Positions 47,901-59,400 of a stretch of DNA of 64,000 bases are shown here, one piece after another. Under the pieces are notes generated by a model. It did not search any database and had not been told where the DNA came from. It saw only the letters and a program-made list of their open reading frames with translations. Location of the stretch: assembly GCF_000003815.2 (NCBI RefSeq), contig NC_049988.1, positions 18,264,920-18,328,919 on the forward strand. The letters run 5' to 3'. The stretch comes from Branchiostoma floridae (taxonomy: Eukaryota; Chordata; Leptocardii; Amphioxiformes; Branchiostomatidae). Each line of letters starts with the position of its first letter. The stretch's first letter is position 1. The position numbers and the translations under genes were made by a program.

Positions 47901-49557
47901 TAGTGGATTGGGATCTGCCTTAAAGTTTCAATACCGTGCCTAGACACAGTGGATAAAAACCCACTGCCCCAATGGCCTCAAAAAGGCTATTGGACTGCCT
48001 TTATAGTTTATAGTCTCTACCAGACTAACAACACTGGCTGTTATAGGGAGAATAATTTACCAGTTTTGCTACCAGAGGAGCTGGCGTGGACTGACTCCCC
48101 TGGAAAATTTCCAGATTTTTTGCTGAATTCTACTATCCTCATAACCCCATGTGATGGTCTGGTGGAGGCTTCTTACAAGATAAGTTACAATTTGTTAATG
48201 ATTGTGTGTTTATTCTGTCAGGCTATGGTTCCCTGGGAATGATGACCAGCGTACTGATCTGTCCGGACGGAAAGACTGTAGAGTCTGAGGCCGCCCATGG
48301 CACCGTAACACGACACTACCGGATGCACCAACAGGGCAAGGAGACGTCCACAAACCCCATAGGTAAATATGTCCATCATCTACTGGCACAAAAGTTCATC
48401 TGTGTATTCAATCTAACATCATTCATCTTTAGCCTGATTATAACAGAGATGTCTGGGACAGCATTATATTTCCCAGTCGTACATACAAGGATGAACTGAA
48501 CTGTACTGTGGAGCTTCCAAGTAAATCAAGAAATCAATCTATTTCATAATTAGTATTCCTAGCTAGGAATTTAGCCTGGCATTCTTGTGAGAGGGGAAGG
48601 TTCTTCAGGAAGATATTGCCATGTTTGCTATTATATGGCGTCTTGTCTTTGCTACAAAAGACAGTTACTCAAGCAACTAGATATGATTATGGAAATGGTC
48701 AGATGTTTCAGATAGCATCCTGATAGCATCTTTTGTCAGTGACACTGTTGCTTTCAATGAGTAGCTGCTGTAATCTTATTACCTTCAATGACGAACATTG
48801 TAATGACTTTTGATGTTGAAACAAATGTTATTGTAATTCAATACTGGTCTCTTTCCCCCCAGCCTCCATTTTTGCGTGGACCCGAGGCCTTCTCCACCGA
48901 GCCAAGCTGGACAAGAACAATGAGCTGAAAACCTTTGCCACCAGCCTGGAGGAGACGTGCATAGAGACCATCGAGGGGGGGAAGATGACTAAAGACCTGG
49001 CTATCTGCATCAAGGGTCTGGCTAAGTAAGTAACTAAGATCAGTAACAGTAACAGTATCAGTAGAACCAAAGACCTGGCCATCTGTATCAAGGGTCTGGC
49101 TAAGTAAGTAAAACTCCATCTAGACCACTGTGACTGTCTCTGTAGTACTATTTTTTGTGTGTGTTCTCAAGAACAAGAATTTTCAATAGATCCAGAGGGA
49201 ATTTCAAATTTGTAGCCCAAGGTTTGCAGCCCTTTGATAAGTTCTCTGAAGTTAAGATTATGGTTAATTTTGAACAATTACGAGCCCAGCCCCTTAAGAG
49301 ACCAGCTGAGGTTTGGTTCCATCTGTTTCTGATGTGCTGTTGGGTGTTTCTGTCAGGCCTTCTATTTTGTCCTGTTTTCTTCATGTCCACCACAGAGGTT
49401 TGGAAGCTGCTAGCAACAAAGCAAATGCAATGCAACAACATAACAAACTGCATTTTTGTTCCCCCTCCCCAGTGTGACACGCGCCGACTATCTCAACACC
49501 TTCGAATTCCTGGACGCTCTGGCTGAGAATCTACAGAAGAAGCTGTCTGCACAATGA
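44933..49557 (+). CDS. IDH1: NADP-dependent isocitrate dehydrogenase, cytosolic type
   Basis: Oxidatively decarboxylates isocitrate to 2-oxoglutarate, producing NADPH. Eight coding exons: 44933-45175, 45949-46116, 46433-46538, 46874-47052, 47528-47678, 48222-48362, 48863-49025, 49473-49557. They join in frame to 411 residues (human IDH1 414). Key blocks are [34 protein letters not shown], the substrate-binding arginine of [10 protein letters not shown] (residue 131, equal to human R132), [16 protein letters not shown] and [13 protein letters not shown]. The start [19 protein letters not shown] aligns with the short IDH1 N-terminus and there is no mitochondrial presequence, which argues against IDH2. 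The C-terminus ends KKLSAQ, without the SKL-like peroxisomal signal of human IDH1. The 3' edge of exon 7 is duplicated at 49064-49107. Confidence 0.95.
47745..47995 (+). repeat. SINE-like dispersed repeat, copy B
   Basis: A B-box-like GGTTTGAATCC (47797-47807) is followed by GGGTAGAAATGGGAACCTGA and ACAGTGGATAAAAACCCACT, matching 9185-9410 read on the minus strand. It lies in an IDH1 intron. The head is tRNA-like in part, but I could not fold a full cloverleaf. Confidence 0.6.
48655..48790. repeat. Foldback MITE family F, copy in IDH1 intron 6
   Basis: CAGTTACTCAAGCAACTAGA, GGAAATGGTCAGATGTTTCA and TTTTGTCAGTGACACTG match the left half of the other family F copies. The right half is decayed. 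Confidence 0.55.
49064..49107 (+). repeat. Copy of the IDH1 exon 7 3' edge and donor
   Basis: AAAGACCTGGCCATCTGTAT through CTGGCTAAGTAAGTAA repeats 48992-49034 ([12 protein letters not shown] plus the GTAAGT donor) 72 bp downstream, with two third-position differences in the coding part. Confidence 0.92.
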
Positions 49558-52500
49558 CTCGATACCAGAACCTCTAAACTTTGAGCACAAACCTGTAGTA
49601 GTGACCACCTCTACATAAGGACTATCTGGGTGTTGTGATCTCTTTTGTCTTCCCTGACATCATTTTCTCATTGATCCAAGCAGTTAAAGAATTTGTTTGG
49701 CTGTACAATCAGCCAGGGTTACCCAACTAACCATTGGCTATTGTCAAGGGCTAACCTTGGGACAGGGAATACAAGATTATTACATAGAGCAATTACTGAC
49801 ACATTACTTAATTACAATAGTACAACAAAACGTAATATATTACAAAGTATACTGTGTACACACTATATAACATAATCACATGACATAGGAAATGCTGACA
49901 CTATTGGTGTTATGATTAGCCTGGCCTCAGTGGCCACCTGTCTACTCTGACCTTTTTTTATGAAGTCCCCTCATTAGACCAAGGTCCTTGATTAGACCGG
50001 TCCAACTGTACGTACTTAAACAAATGATTCAACATGCTAGGATCTCTGTCACTGTACAAGAGGTGTATGGAACGTGGGATAGAAATTCTAAGCCTGTGTT
50101 TACACAATCTCTCACTGTCTGGGGTTAATGACCCCCTCCATGACTGTAAGGCCAGCTGCTAGGAGGGCCATTTTAGTCAGGCTAAGAAATTCTATGTCCC
50201 ACATATTTTTAAGGATTTTTTTGGTCTTTTGGGAGATGTTTGGTTTGAAACTCTACCACAACTATTTTCTTAACTATTTTCTTACCATGATAGCGAAAGT
50301 TTTACTATTTTTCACAGAAAGACAGTGACAAAAAAAATAAACATCTCATTGCATCCATAGTGGCTTCTCTACCTCATGAGCTCATTACCGGTAACACTTA
50401 CTCAATCAAGTCACCACATTAAAGGAAACTTGAAAATCATAATACTACTTGAACTTTGATGACACTGAAGATTTTAATGTTTGGACCCATAACTTAATCA
50501 TGGTTTTGATTTTTAAAAGTGATCAATCATTTTTATAATGCTAACTGCATTGCACTGCTGAAACATTTATGAAACATAATGATGTAAAGAGTCCAAATTG
50601 ATTGGTAAAAAAGAGGGATTTTGATTATTTTACTGTCATCTAATCATCTTATTCTTGTAGAAAAAGACATCATGATGTTCCTTGATGATAGCAACACTTT
50701 GAAATAACAAACCTTGAGAGTTTCTGAAGATTTTAGTGTCACTAAACACTAGGATCTTTCATTTTAATGACATAAAGTTTGCTCTGCTGAAGAAGAAACT
50801 TATCTTTTTAACATTCTGAGGTAGATAGCAAATTATGAAGGATTGTACAGCAGTCTTGGAACAGATGTGCCAAGTTAGGGTGATAGTGTTACACGATACT
50901 ACAAAATACACAAGTTACACTCTATCTTTTCTATGGTATCTATATTTTCATGTATATGAAGGTGTGTATCTTAGCAACATGGTTGTTGAAACTCCATCTA
51001 AATAGTACATGATATGCATTTATCATCAGAATGACAACCCTAAATTAATGAGTTGTTAGGAGAAGAATTTGTCGCCACTTTTTAGAAAATGTACTGTAAT
51101 CAGGAATATTTTGCTGCTTTGATGTCATCAATTAGCTTAACTGTGCAATCAAGAGCAACAGCTGAGATTCTAACAATGAAGTTGATAAACTATGTTTTAG
51201 TACAATCATATAATCTCTAGACTTATGTCTTATATCATATCATTTACTTATAGTATGTTTACACAGGGTGAACTGTAGCAGAATGTAATAATTATGAAGT
51301 CGTTTTAAAAGTGCAATGACATAATTTATTCAATCATGTTACAATGTACTAAACAAATGTTATTATCAGTATTAAAATTTGATGATGGGCACCTTGTGAA
51401 TTGTTGGGTTACTTAACAAACTCTTACCAGATAGTCTTGTTTCTTGTACATCGTAATTTTTTAGACATTGCTGATGATATTTGTTCTTCCCTTGATTTTA
51501 ATCATCTGACTTTAAATTTGTTTTGTGTAGTTTACTCTAATGCTTTTTACATGGCTTGCAACTTGAAAAAATTAGTCCTTTAATGATGGTTGAAGATATA
51601 ACTGTAACATTCCTAGGAATTTGAATACAAACAAGTAGACGTAGGTTTTCTTTTGCCCCATCTTCTGTTGCAATTGGCATGACTACTTCATGTGGATGTG
51701 TTTAACTCTTTCACATTTGGTCCCAAAACTAGATCCTTTTTCTGTCAAGGACAAATCTTACGTATACCAGAAACAGGTAAATGTACTAGTATATACATGT
51801 AGCAACAAATTCTCAGAAAAGATTAACAGTACAATTATCACGGTTTTGTTTGCAACATTTATTTGCAATAAGTTAAAAAGTACACTGAGATGCATTACTA
51901 GTATTCAAGCGGCTACAATTCACCTAAAGCAGAAGTTAGGTGTTTTATCTACAATGTAACCATGTGGTATTCTAGTGAACTGAATTGTACACGTTGGAGT
52001 TGACATTGTAAAATTTAGCAAAAGTGCTAAGGAAGCAACGTAAATGAATGACTACAGGTTCTACTGCAATGAATAAATGATTTTTGTATCAATCTATTTA
52101 TTTCCATCAATCTATTTATTTCTGTGCTTTGGTGTTTTTACTGAACACAAGTTGAAAAGGAAATAGGGTAAAAAAACTAATTTTTCAGTATCCCTGCCTG
52201 TAGTACAAAAGAACCCAAGGCAATCTTAACATTTCTGGTCCAAATATTACCAGAAGGAAGTAAAGTAAAACAATGCTACTTCAAGAAGAAATGTTTTTCA
52301 AACTAGCTGTGACTTCTTTTACTTTTATATTTGAAATGACAGCAAAAGACAGCAACTGATTCATTCTTAAAACTATGTCTTGGACTATATATACAGAACA
52401 AGTTTAAGAGAACAATAATTGGTTGTAAAATGTTTTAAATTTTAAATGTTCTAAAAAATAGCACTAACAGTAACACATAGCTACATCGCAAAAATGAAAA

Positions 52501-53436
52501 CAAAGGGCACCAATAAACACTAACTGTGTCCTAACAATAACACCCTTAACTCAAAAGTTGAGGTTCTGCCTTGAAAAGACAAATCTATAGGCCATACTAC
52601 ACTTACTACATTACATTACAGAAAACTTTCTGTTGCATTTACAAATCAATTCAGCAAATAAGCAAACTTGATGTAGCACTGGCAAATCTTGATCTTGATG
52701 GACTAAGGGGACACTCTGTGAATCACTTGCTGAGTTTTTTCTGGAGAAGAAGGATTTGAAACATCTAAGTTAGTATTACAGAAGATAAGTACATAAAACA
52801 CCAGGGCTCGAAATACTGGGTGCATGTGCACCCAGGTGCGCCCAAAATTGGAGCTGTGCACCCAATTATTTTCTGTGGTTCAAATATTTTCTTGGGTTTA
52901 TGTATGTAAAGATATCAAAGTATACTAATATACATCATATTCTTGACATCTAAGTGTTAGAAAGATAATAAGAATGTCTGTCATGGTAACTTGTTTAAGA
53001 ATTTGATAGTATGTAACTAGGTTTTGTTATTAGGTTTTTCTGACGTTCTACTTAAATTGAAGTGGTGCACCCAAAAGTTTTTTGGTGCACCCAATTTTTT
53101 AAGCTGTCTCGCCCAGTGCACCTAATCCCCAAAACGAATTTCGAGCCTTGAACACAGAATAAAAGTATGGTACATTTATATTCTAAATGAATCAGAGTAC
53201 ATGCATACCATGGATAGTTACTTACTCATCAGAACAACACATACAAACTGAGAGACGCAATTTGGTTGAAACATATTTTGCTAGTAAGTCACAGAGTCCC
53301 TATGCACTTATTACTTATACCTGCCAAATGAAGAAAGAACATTGTACACCTGTATCAATTGTCACAAATGTGAACTGATGTGTACACTAAAAAAAAAGGT
53401 TTCCATGGAGGGCAAAGTAACACAGAAAGTACTCAC
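49558..53436. other. Convergent 3' region between IDH1 and shugoshin
   Basis: AT-rich DNA with the IDH1 3' untranslated region (an AATAAA lies at 50336) and unannotated sequence. Short open frames lack codon structure or similarity I recognise. A hAT-like element sits at 52802-53150. Confidence 0.6.
52802..53150. mobile_element. hAT-like MITE with CAGGGCTCGAAAT ends
   Basis: This 349-bp element starts CAGGGCTCGAAATACTGGG and ends CGAATTTCGAGCCTTG, imperfect inverted repeats. The interior repeats GTGCACCCAA motifs. AACAC on both sides may be the remains of the target duplication. Related to 10261-10774. Confidence 0.65.
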
Positions 53437-56400
53437 CCATGACTTGTGTTTATTTTTCTGGGGTGACCAGTCCCCAAACTTGATAGTCAAGGGGTCGCCT
53501 CGTCTCAACTTGCTGAAATGTTAAGGAAAGTTTGTTGCAGTTTGCTTGGCAGTATTATGTGCAAAAAGGTAAAGACATTTTCACACACACACACACACAC
53601 ACATGGGCATACTAGTACATTTTGTACATGTACCTACATGTACACACTAACATGCACAAACACACACAAACACACACACACACACACACTCTCACTAACT
53701 CACTCACTCACATTACGAGTACTGTATCCTTTAAAACATGTGTTGAAGCTCTCAAAACAATCCCATCACTCAAAAGAAAAGCAGTTTCATTACTTACCTA
53801 TGGAGGTTTGGCTCTTTGTAGCTGACTTGTTGACGAGCCCGACGAGCCCTCTTAGCCCCTCCAGCCGACGGGTCTTCACCGTTTTCATTCTGACTTTGCT
53901 CCTCATCCTGAGTCTCATCGCAACTACCCAGGGAAGAAAAGGTCCTCTTTTTCTGACCCTTGGGGCCCGTTTGTGGAGTGGTTTTGGTGCTTTTAGTGCC
54001 TGTACTGTCACTGTGCTCCTGTGGAGTGTTACCCACATCCTGGAAAGCCCGTCTCTTGGACGATGCTCGCTCCACTTGCGGTGTTGTCGCATCATTGTCT
54101 GATGAATCCTGGTACACCCGTCCGTGTCTGGCTGACAGGGATCCCTTCTCTGCGCTCTGAAGCAACCTCTGGGGGGTCCGTCGCAGGGGCATCCGTGTGC
54201 CTGTGTTTTCTTCCTCCTCGGAGAGGGAATAGCTGCTACTCCTTCTGGTAGACTTCCGTTGTTTGGACTTCCTGCTCTGACAGAAATCATCGTCTGATTC
54301 GGAGTCACTTGGGAAATACTTTACAGCAGCCGTCCTTCTTCTGGGTCTAACAACATGTCCTTCATCGCTTTGTCTGTCTGCATTCCTTCTTCCTGTTACC
54401 TTTCTTGCATTGTGTTCCTGCAAGCTGCCAGGGCTTTCTGGGATTGGAGCAATGTCTTTAAGTGTCTTTGATGTCTTCCCTCTTCTTGTATGATTTTCTT
54501 CCCTGTCTTCCTCATCAGAGGAGTCTGACTCCGTCACCAGGACGTCTTGCTTTTTCTTGCTGGCGCCCTTTGCAGAAGTCTTCGTGCTTGTGCTTTCTGG
54601 GATTGAAGGAATGTCTTTATGAGTCTTTGATGTCTTCCCTCTTCTTGTATGATTGTCTTCTTTGTCTTCCTCATCAGAGGAGTCTGACTCCATCACCAGG
54701 ACGTCTTGCTTTTTCTTGTTTGCAGAACTGGTGCCCTGTTTCCTTTTTAACTTCACCTGCTTTTTGGGCTTCCCTCCCCGGGATTGTGACTGTTTGCCGT
54801 CGTCCTCTTGTGATGTGTGACCCCTGGATACAACAGGCTTCAGTGTGAGTGGGGATGGGTCGCTGAACATGTCCCCTGAAGACAGATCAAACACTGAGAC
54901 ACTCTCTCGTCCCCTGTTCTCCTGGCTTTTCTCTGCTGTTGTTTCTTCCACGTCCTTAGCAGAAGTCTTCGTGCTTGTGCTCTGCACCACCAACCCCTTC
55001 TTTGTCATCTTGGTCGAGACTTTGACATTTCTCTCCATCACACCTTTCTGCTTCTTTTTCTTTGTACCAAAGTCGGGACGAGATTCGTTCTCAGATGATT
55101 CGGCTCCAGTGATCATGTCCCTGTCGATTTCACTCTCACTGTCTGTTGACACGATCCTTCGGGTTGCCTTCTTGCCTCTCTTGTTGACAAAATTGTCATC
55201 AGAGTCGTCGGCATGGGAAGATATTTGGCTGCACACGCTGTTTTCTGGGATGGTCTGTTCAGCGGTCCACAATGATTTAGGCACAGTTTCATCATCTGCA
55301 TCATCTGCATCAAACACTTCCGACACTTCCGGGGCTCTCTCTGACTCCTCCTGCATGGGGACTTCCTGAGTTGTTCTAGCTTCTTCCTGGACATCTTGCC
55401 CATCTTTTTCTGCTTCCTCCCTTCTTTCTGCAGTGGTTTTTGTTGATTTGACAAATGTCGGCAGTTTGCTGGCTTTCTTTTTCTTCACTCTTCTCACAGG
55501 CTTGCATCCAGACTGGTTCAAATCCTTCTGACCTGTTTTTCCTTTTGCCGGGACCGCACTTCTATCTGCATCCTTGTCAACAGGTTTGCGAGTATCTGTC
55601 TTCTGAGAAGCATCTTCCTTCTATACATGAGAAAGTGATAAAGACGCTCAGATGAAGTAACAGGCCTATTATAGGTCAGATTGCGATACATCGCTTAACA
55701 CAGAAATAGTCAGCCCAAAGTTTTGTTTGCACATGGTTAACAATAGTTATACCGTGCTTAAATAAGGCGCCTCAACTGCTAAATTGTTTCAACTACTCAT
55801 ATACATACCCAAAAAAAAGCACAGCATCTGAGGCTGCTATACTCAATAGCTATTTCTAATGTTTACAAAGTATCTGGGACAAGAAAGTTTCAGTAGCACT
55901 TGTTTTTGTGTTGCTGTGTGTTTGACAGTTTACAGCATAATTCATTAGAAATAGAAGTTATTGATTAATTCTCATGATATTTGCTGCTTAGTTAGAATAT
56001 GGGCCTCCTTGTGGCTGTCTACAGTACTGCAGTTGTATTTCATTCATTGGTATCTTTTTTTACCTGTTTAGCTTCCTCTGTGTTTATGACAGTAGCAGGA
56101 ACTGCAGTTAGGTCCATGTCCTGTTCTGTGTAGGTGTCATCAGTCGCTTCCATCTCTTCAGGCATGGTGGTTGCTGATGTCTCGGTGTTAGTGGTAGGCT
56201 AAGGCAGTGAATACAACAGTCATGTTTTCAGGGACTTCTAGCTGTGAAGTTTATAGGAACTGAACCAAATCACAGCAAAATCTGTCTATATATAGGGATT
56301 GTTTAGAGACTATAGTCAGAATAGACAGGTAGTCATAACATACAGGATCCTTACTGTTTAGCTTGGGAAAGTGACAAAAAAAGTGGTCAAATTGGCCAGG

Positions 56401-59400
56401 CAGTCCTTATGCAGAAGTGGTCACTAGTATACATTGTATGTCTCAACAGTATATAATTAGTCTATAACAATAGCTATTTCCATTAAGATCCCAATTAAAC
56501 CTTATGCACTTGTGATTTTAGCAGTTCTTACAACTAGGCCTTGTCATCCATCCAACTTACAGTACCTAGAGCTTTTTAAAGGTACACGAACGTCACAAGA
56601 ACTAAATGCATATTCTTGTATGCAGTGTTTCTGTCCTGGACTTTTGGCGAGGAGGAAAAACAAACAGCTTAACATCTTGTTCTAAACCTGCTAGATAAAA
56701 AATTAGCAACAGGAGAATTTTTTAGAAAAATACCTCAGTTGAAAGGCGGCTTTCTTGTCCTGTTGGATCTTGGGATCTCCGTTTGTGCTCAGCCACCAAG
56801 TCCATCAGACTCGCACGTTTCTCCGGAACTTCTGGAAGGAAACAGGCCAAGAAAGCATGGAACCTTGTACAAAATATGGGATTCTCAAATCTTCAGAAAC
56901 TTCAAATGATAATCAAAACTTGTAAGACTCATACAACTGTAGATTTAAAAACAGTGAGGTTAATTGTCTACAGGATATGCAATAACCTAAGGTATGATCC
57001 AGTTATTAATCTGCTATTGTGGACATGTTAGTTTTGCTTACGTTGCCTGGTGGTGGTGACATATGCTGTGAAACTAGTCAGTGTGGGTTGGGGAAAATTT
57101 TATTTCATGCAACAAAATCTTATGTCAGACAGGCATTTACATGATGATGTCATACTTATGCTGCATGCTGTTACATGTACAATTTCAGTGTGCAAATTCA
57201 TCATGCATTATGTTTTGCACCATGTATAAGGCATTTTCATTTATCCATCAATTATTACATAAAAAGTTAGTTTTTGTGCCCATTGTCTCTTGTGCAGATT
57301 TTGGATTTGAAGCAAAAGTTTTAATACCTTCCACCGTAGCTGCAACAGTATATGTGCCTCTCCTTTCCTCACATGGTAATTTGTTCAAAACTACAATAGG
57401 TACAGGTACAGTGGTGGGAACAGTGGGAACAGTGTATGTCCCTCGTCTGTCCTGTCCTGAGGAGCTTTTACTGGGCACTTTAACTGGAGGAGGCATGTTC
57501 AACGTGCTACTCCTCCTGTCTTCTGTTACCGGTACTGCAGATGATGTAGATGCACTAGTACTGTCACTAGTATTTTGGGGTTGCGTAAATGTTGACCTCT
57601 TATCAGCCTTTTTATGTACTGTGATAAAGACAGTGGAATAGAAGAAATTGTACAGGAATTTAGTACTGGGGGTAGGGGCTGGAAGACTGTGTACAACATC
57701 AAGAGGTGATCATTTAGTATGTTTCCACTAGTATTGCCAGCTACATTTACTTGTAGCATGAAAGGTGTTTTAGAATTCTATTGTTCCAGTCATAGCTTAG
57801 TTAAAGCATGTATTTTGAAGATCTTTTACAGCATGTGGGATCATAGATCTATGTATGTCTTGTTCTAGAATATTTGTTCTGGACACTGTATTCGTTCGTT
57901 ACAGGTAAAGAATTATGTATTGGTAGCAACACTGAACTGTATATAAGATTTTTTTCTATTAAGCCTGCTAATCTTAGATGTAAAGCGCAGCATATTTAAG
58001 GATCTAATTTAGATCTAGAATGTGAAAATAGTAGTTTGCGATTGTTTGAACGTACCTTGTTTTGTTGAACCTTGACTTGAAGAATCCTCTGGTTGACTGG
58101 GGACGTTGGTGTGGCGAGCTGGGTTGTCAGGTGCAACAATCTCTGCAGGACTTTGTTTGTCTGCAACAAATTATACCATTGAAAAGATATTCCTGTCTGA
58201 GAGTGGATTTATCTCATGCATTGGGAGACACACAGGAAAGGATTATATATATGAACAAAAGATGATCATAGACACTTCATGTCCAAAAAATGTGAACACA
58301 CATGTCTCTCTATAAGGGAAGTTGTGCAATGATCATTTACTAAATTTTTAGTTTGGATAGGGATAGATACTGGTTCAATCCAGGACTCAATGACTTATGA
58401 TATCATCTAATGTCATTCAAATTTAGCCTGGGTAACTGCCATCTCCAACACTGTGGTTAGCAAGTGAAAAGATTGAGTAAGAGGTAACAAAAGATGGTAA
58501 CCAGGCCAATTAAAATCAATTCTTCATAAAAAGTTTTAAACATTTTTTTCGCATTCTGACAGTCATAGAAGTGACCATACTGAATATGACAACAGTCAGA
58601 TGGGCCTGCCCATCCCTGTTGCCATGACAACCCACCTGTTTCTGCAGCCTCCTCCGTGAAGAGGATGGGGGCACTCTCCAGGGCAGCGAGGCTGTCTCTC
58701 GGGGCGGGTGGCCCTACCGAGGGCTCCTGGGCTTTGTTTTGAGGAGGGGGAACCGACACAGAAGAACTTCTGGAGAGTCTACGTCCAGGGGGTGCCAGAC
58801 TTGGTCTTTTCCCAGAGGGGTGGGGAACACGCACTGGCCCTGCTCCACTGAAACAATATAGACAACTACGGTCACTTATGCTGCTCCAACATAGCCATAA
58901 AACAACTGCAAAAGACATGACACTGTAGGCTATAAAATATCTACCTGTAACCTGCCATATGTAGAAAAATAAATGTGATTCTTGTATGAAAAGATATTTC
59001 TAAAAACTGCAAGTTGGCAAATGTTATTTTGATCCCCCTATGTTACAAAAGCAGAAACTGCACTGTTGATTTAATTTCCTGATTCTTGGTCAAGTATAGA
59101 TTTAACTTATGGGTAACTCAATAATAACATAAACTAGCTACAATAAAGGGTTAATGCCCCGCCCCGAGGTGTATATGGTGTGATAATCCCTGGTCAGGTG
59201 CGATAACCACCGAATAAACCACCGAGTGAGCGTAGCNNNNNNNNNNNNNNNNNNNNNNNNNNNNNNNNNNNNNNNNNNNNNNNNNNNNNNNNNNNNNNNN
59301 NNNNNNNNNNNNNNNNNNNNNNNNNNNNNNNNNNNNATTATCTCACCATATACACCATATACACCGAGGCATTAACGTTATTATCATATAGCCTATCCAA

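Noticed and set aside
53790-55521. Plus-strand open frames opposite the large shugoshin exon
   Set aside because: Antisense shadows of a 1.8-kb coding exon; codons and splice phases support the minus strand.
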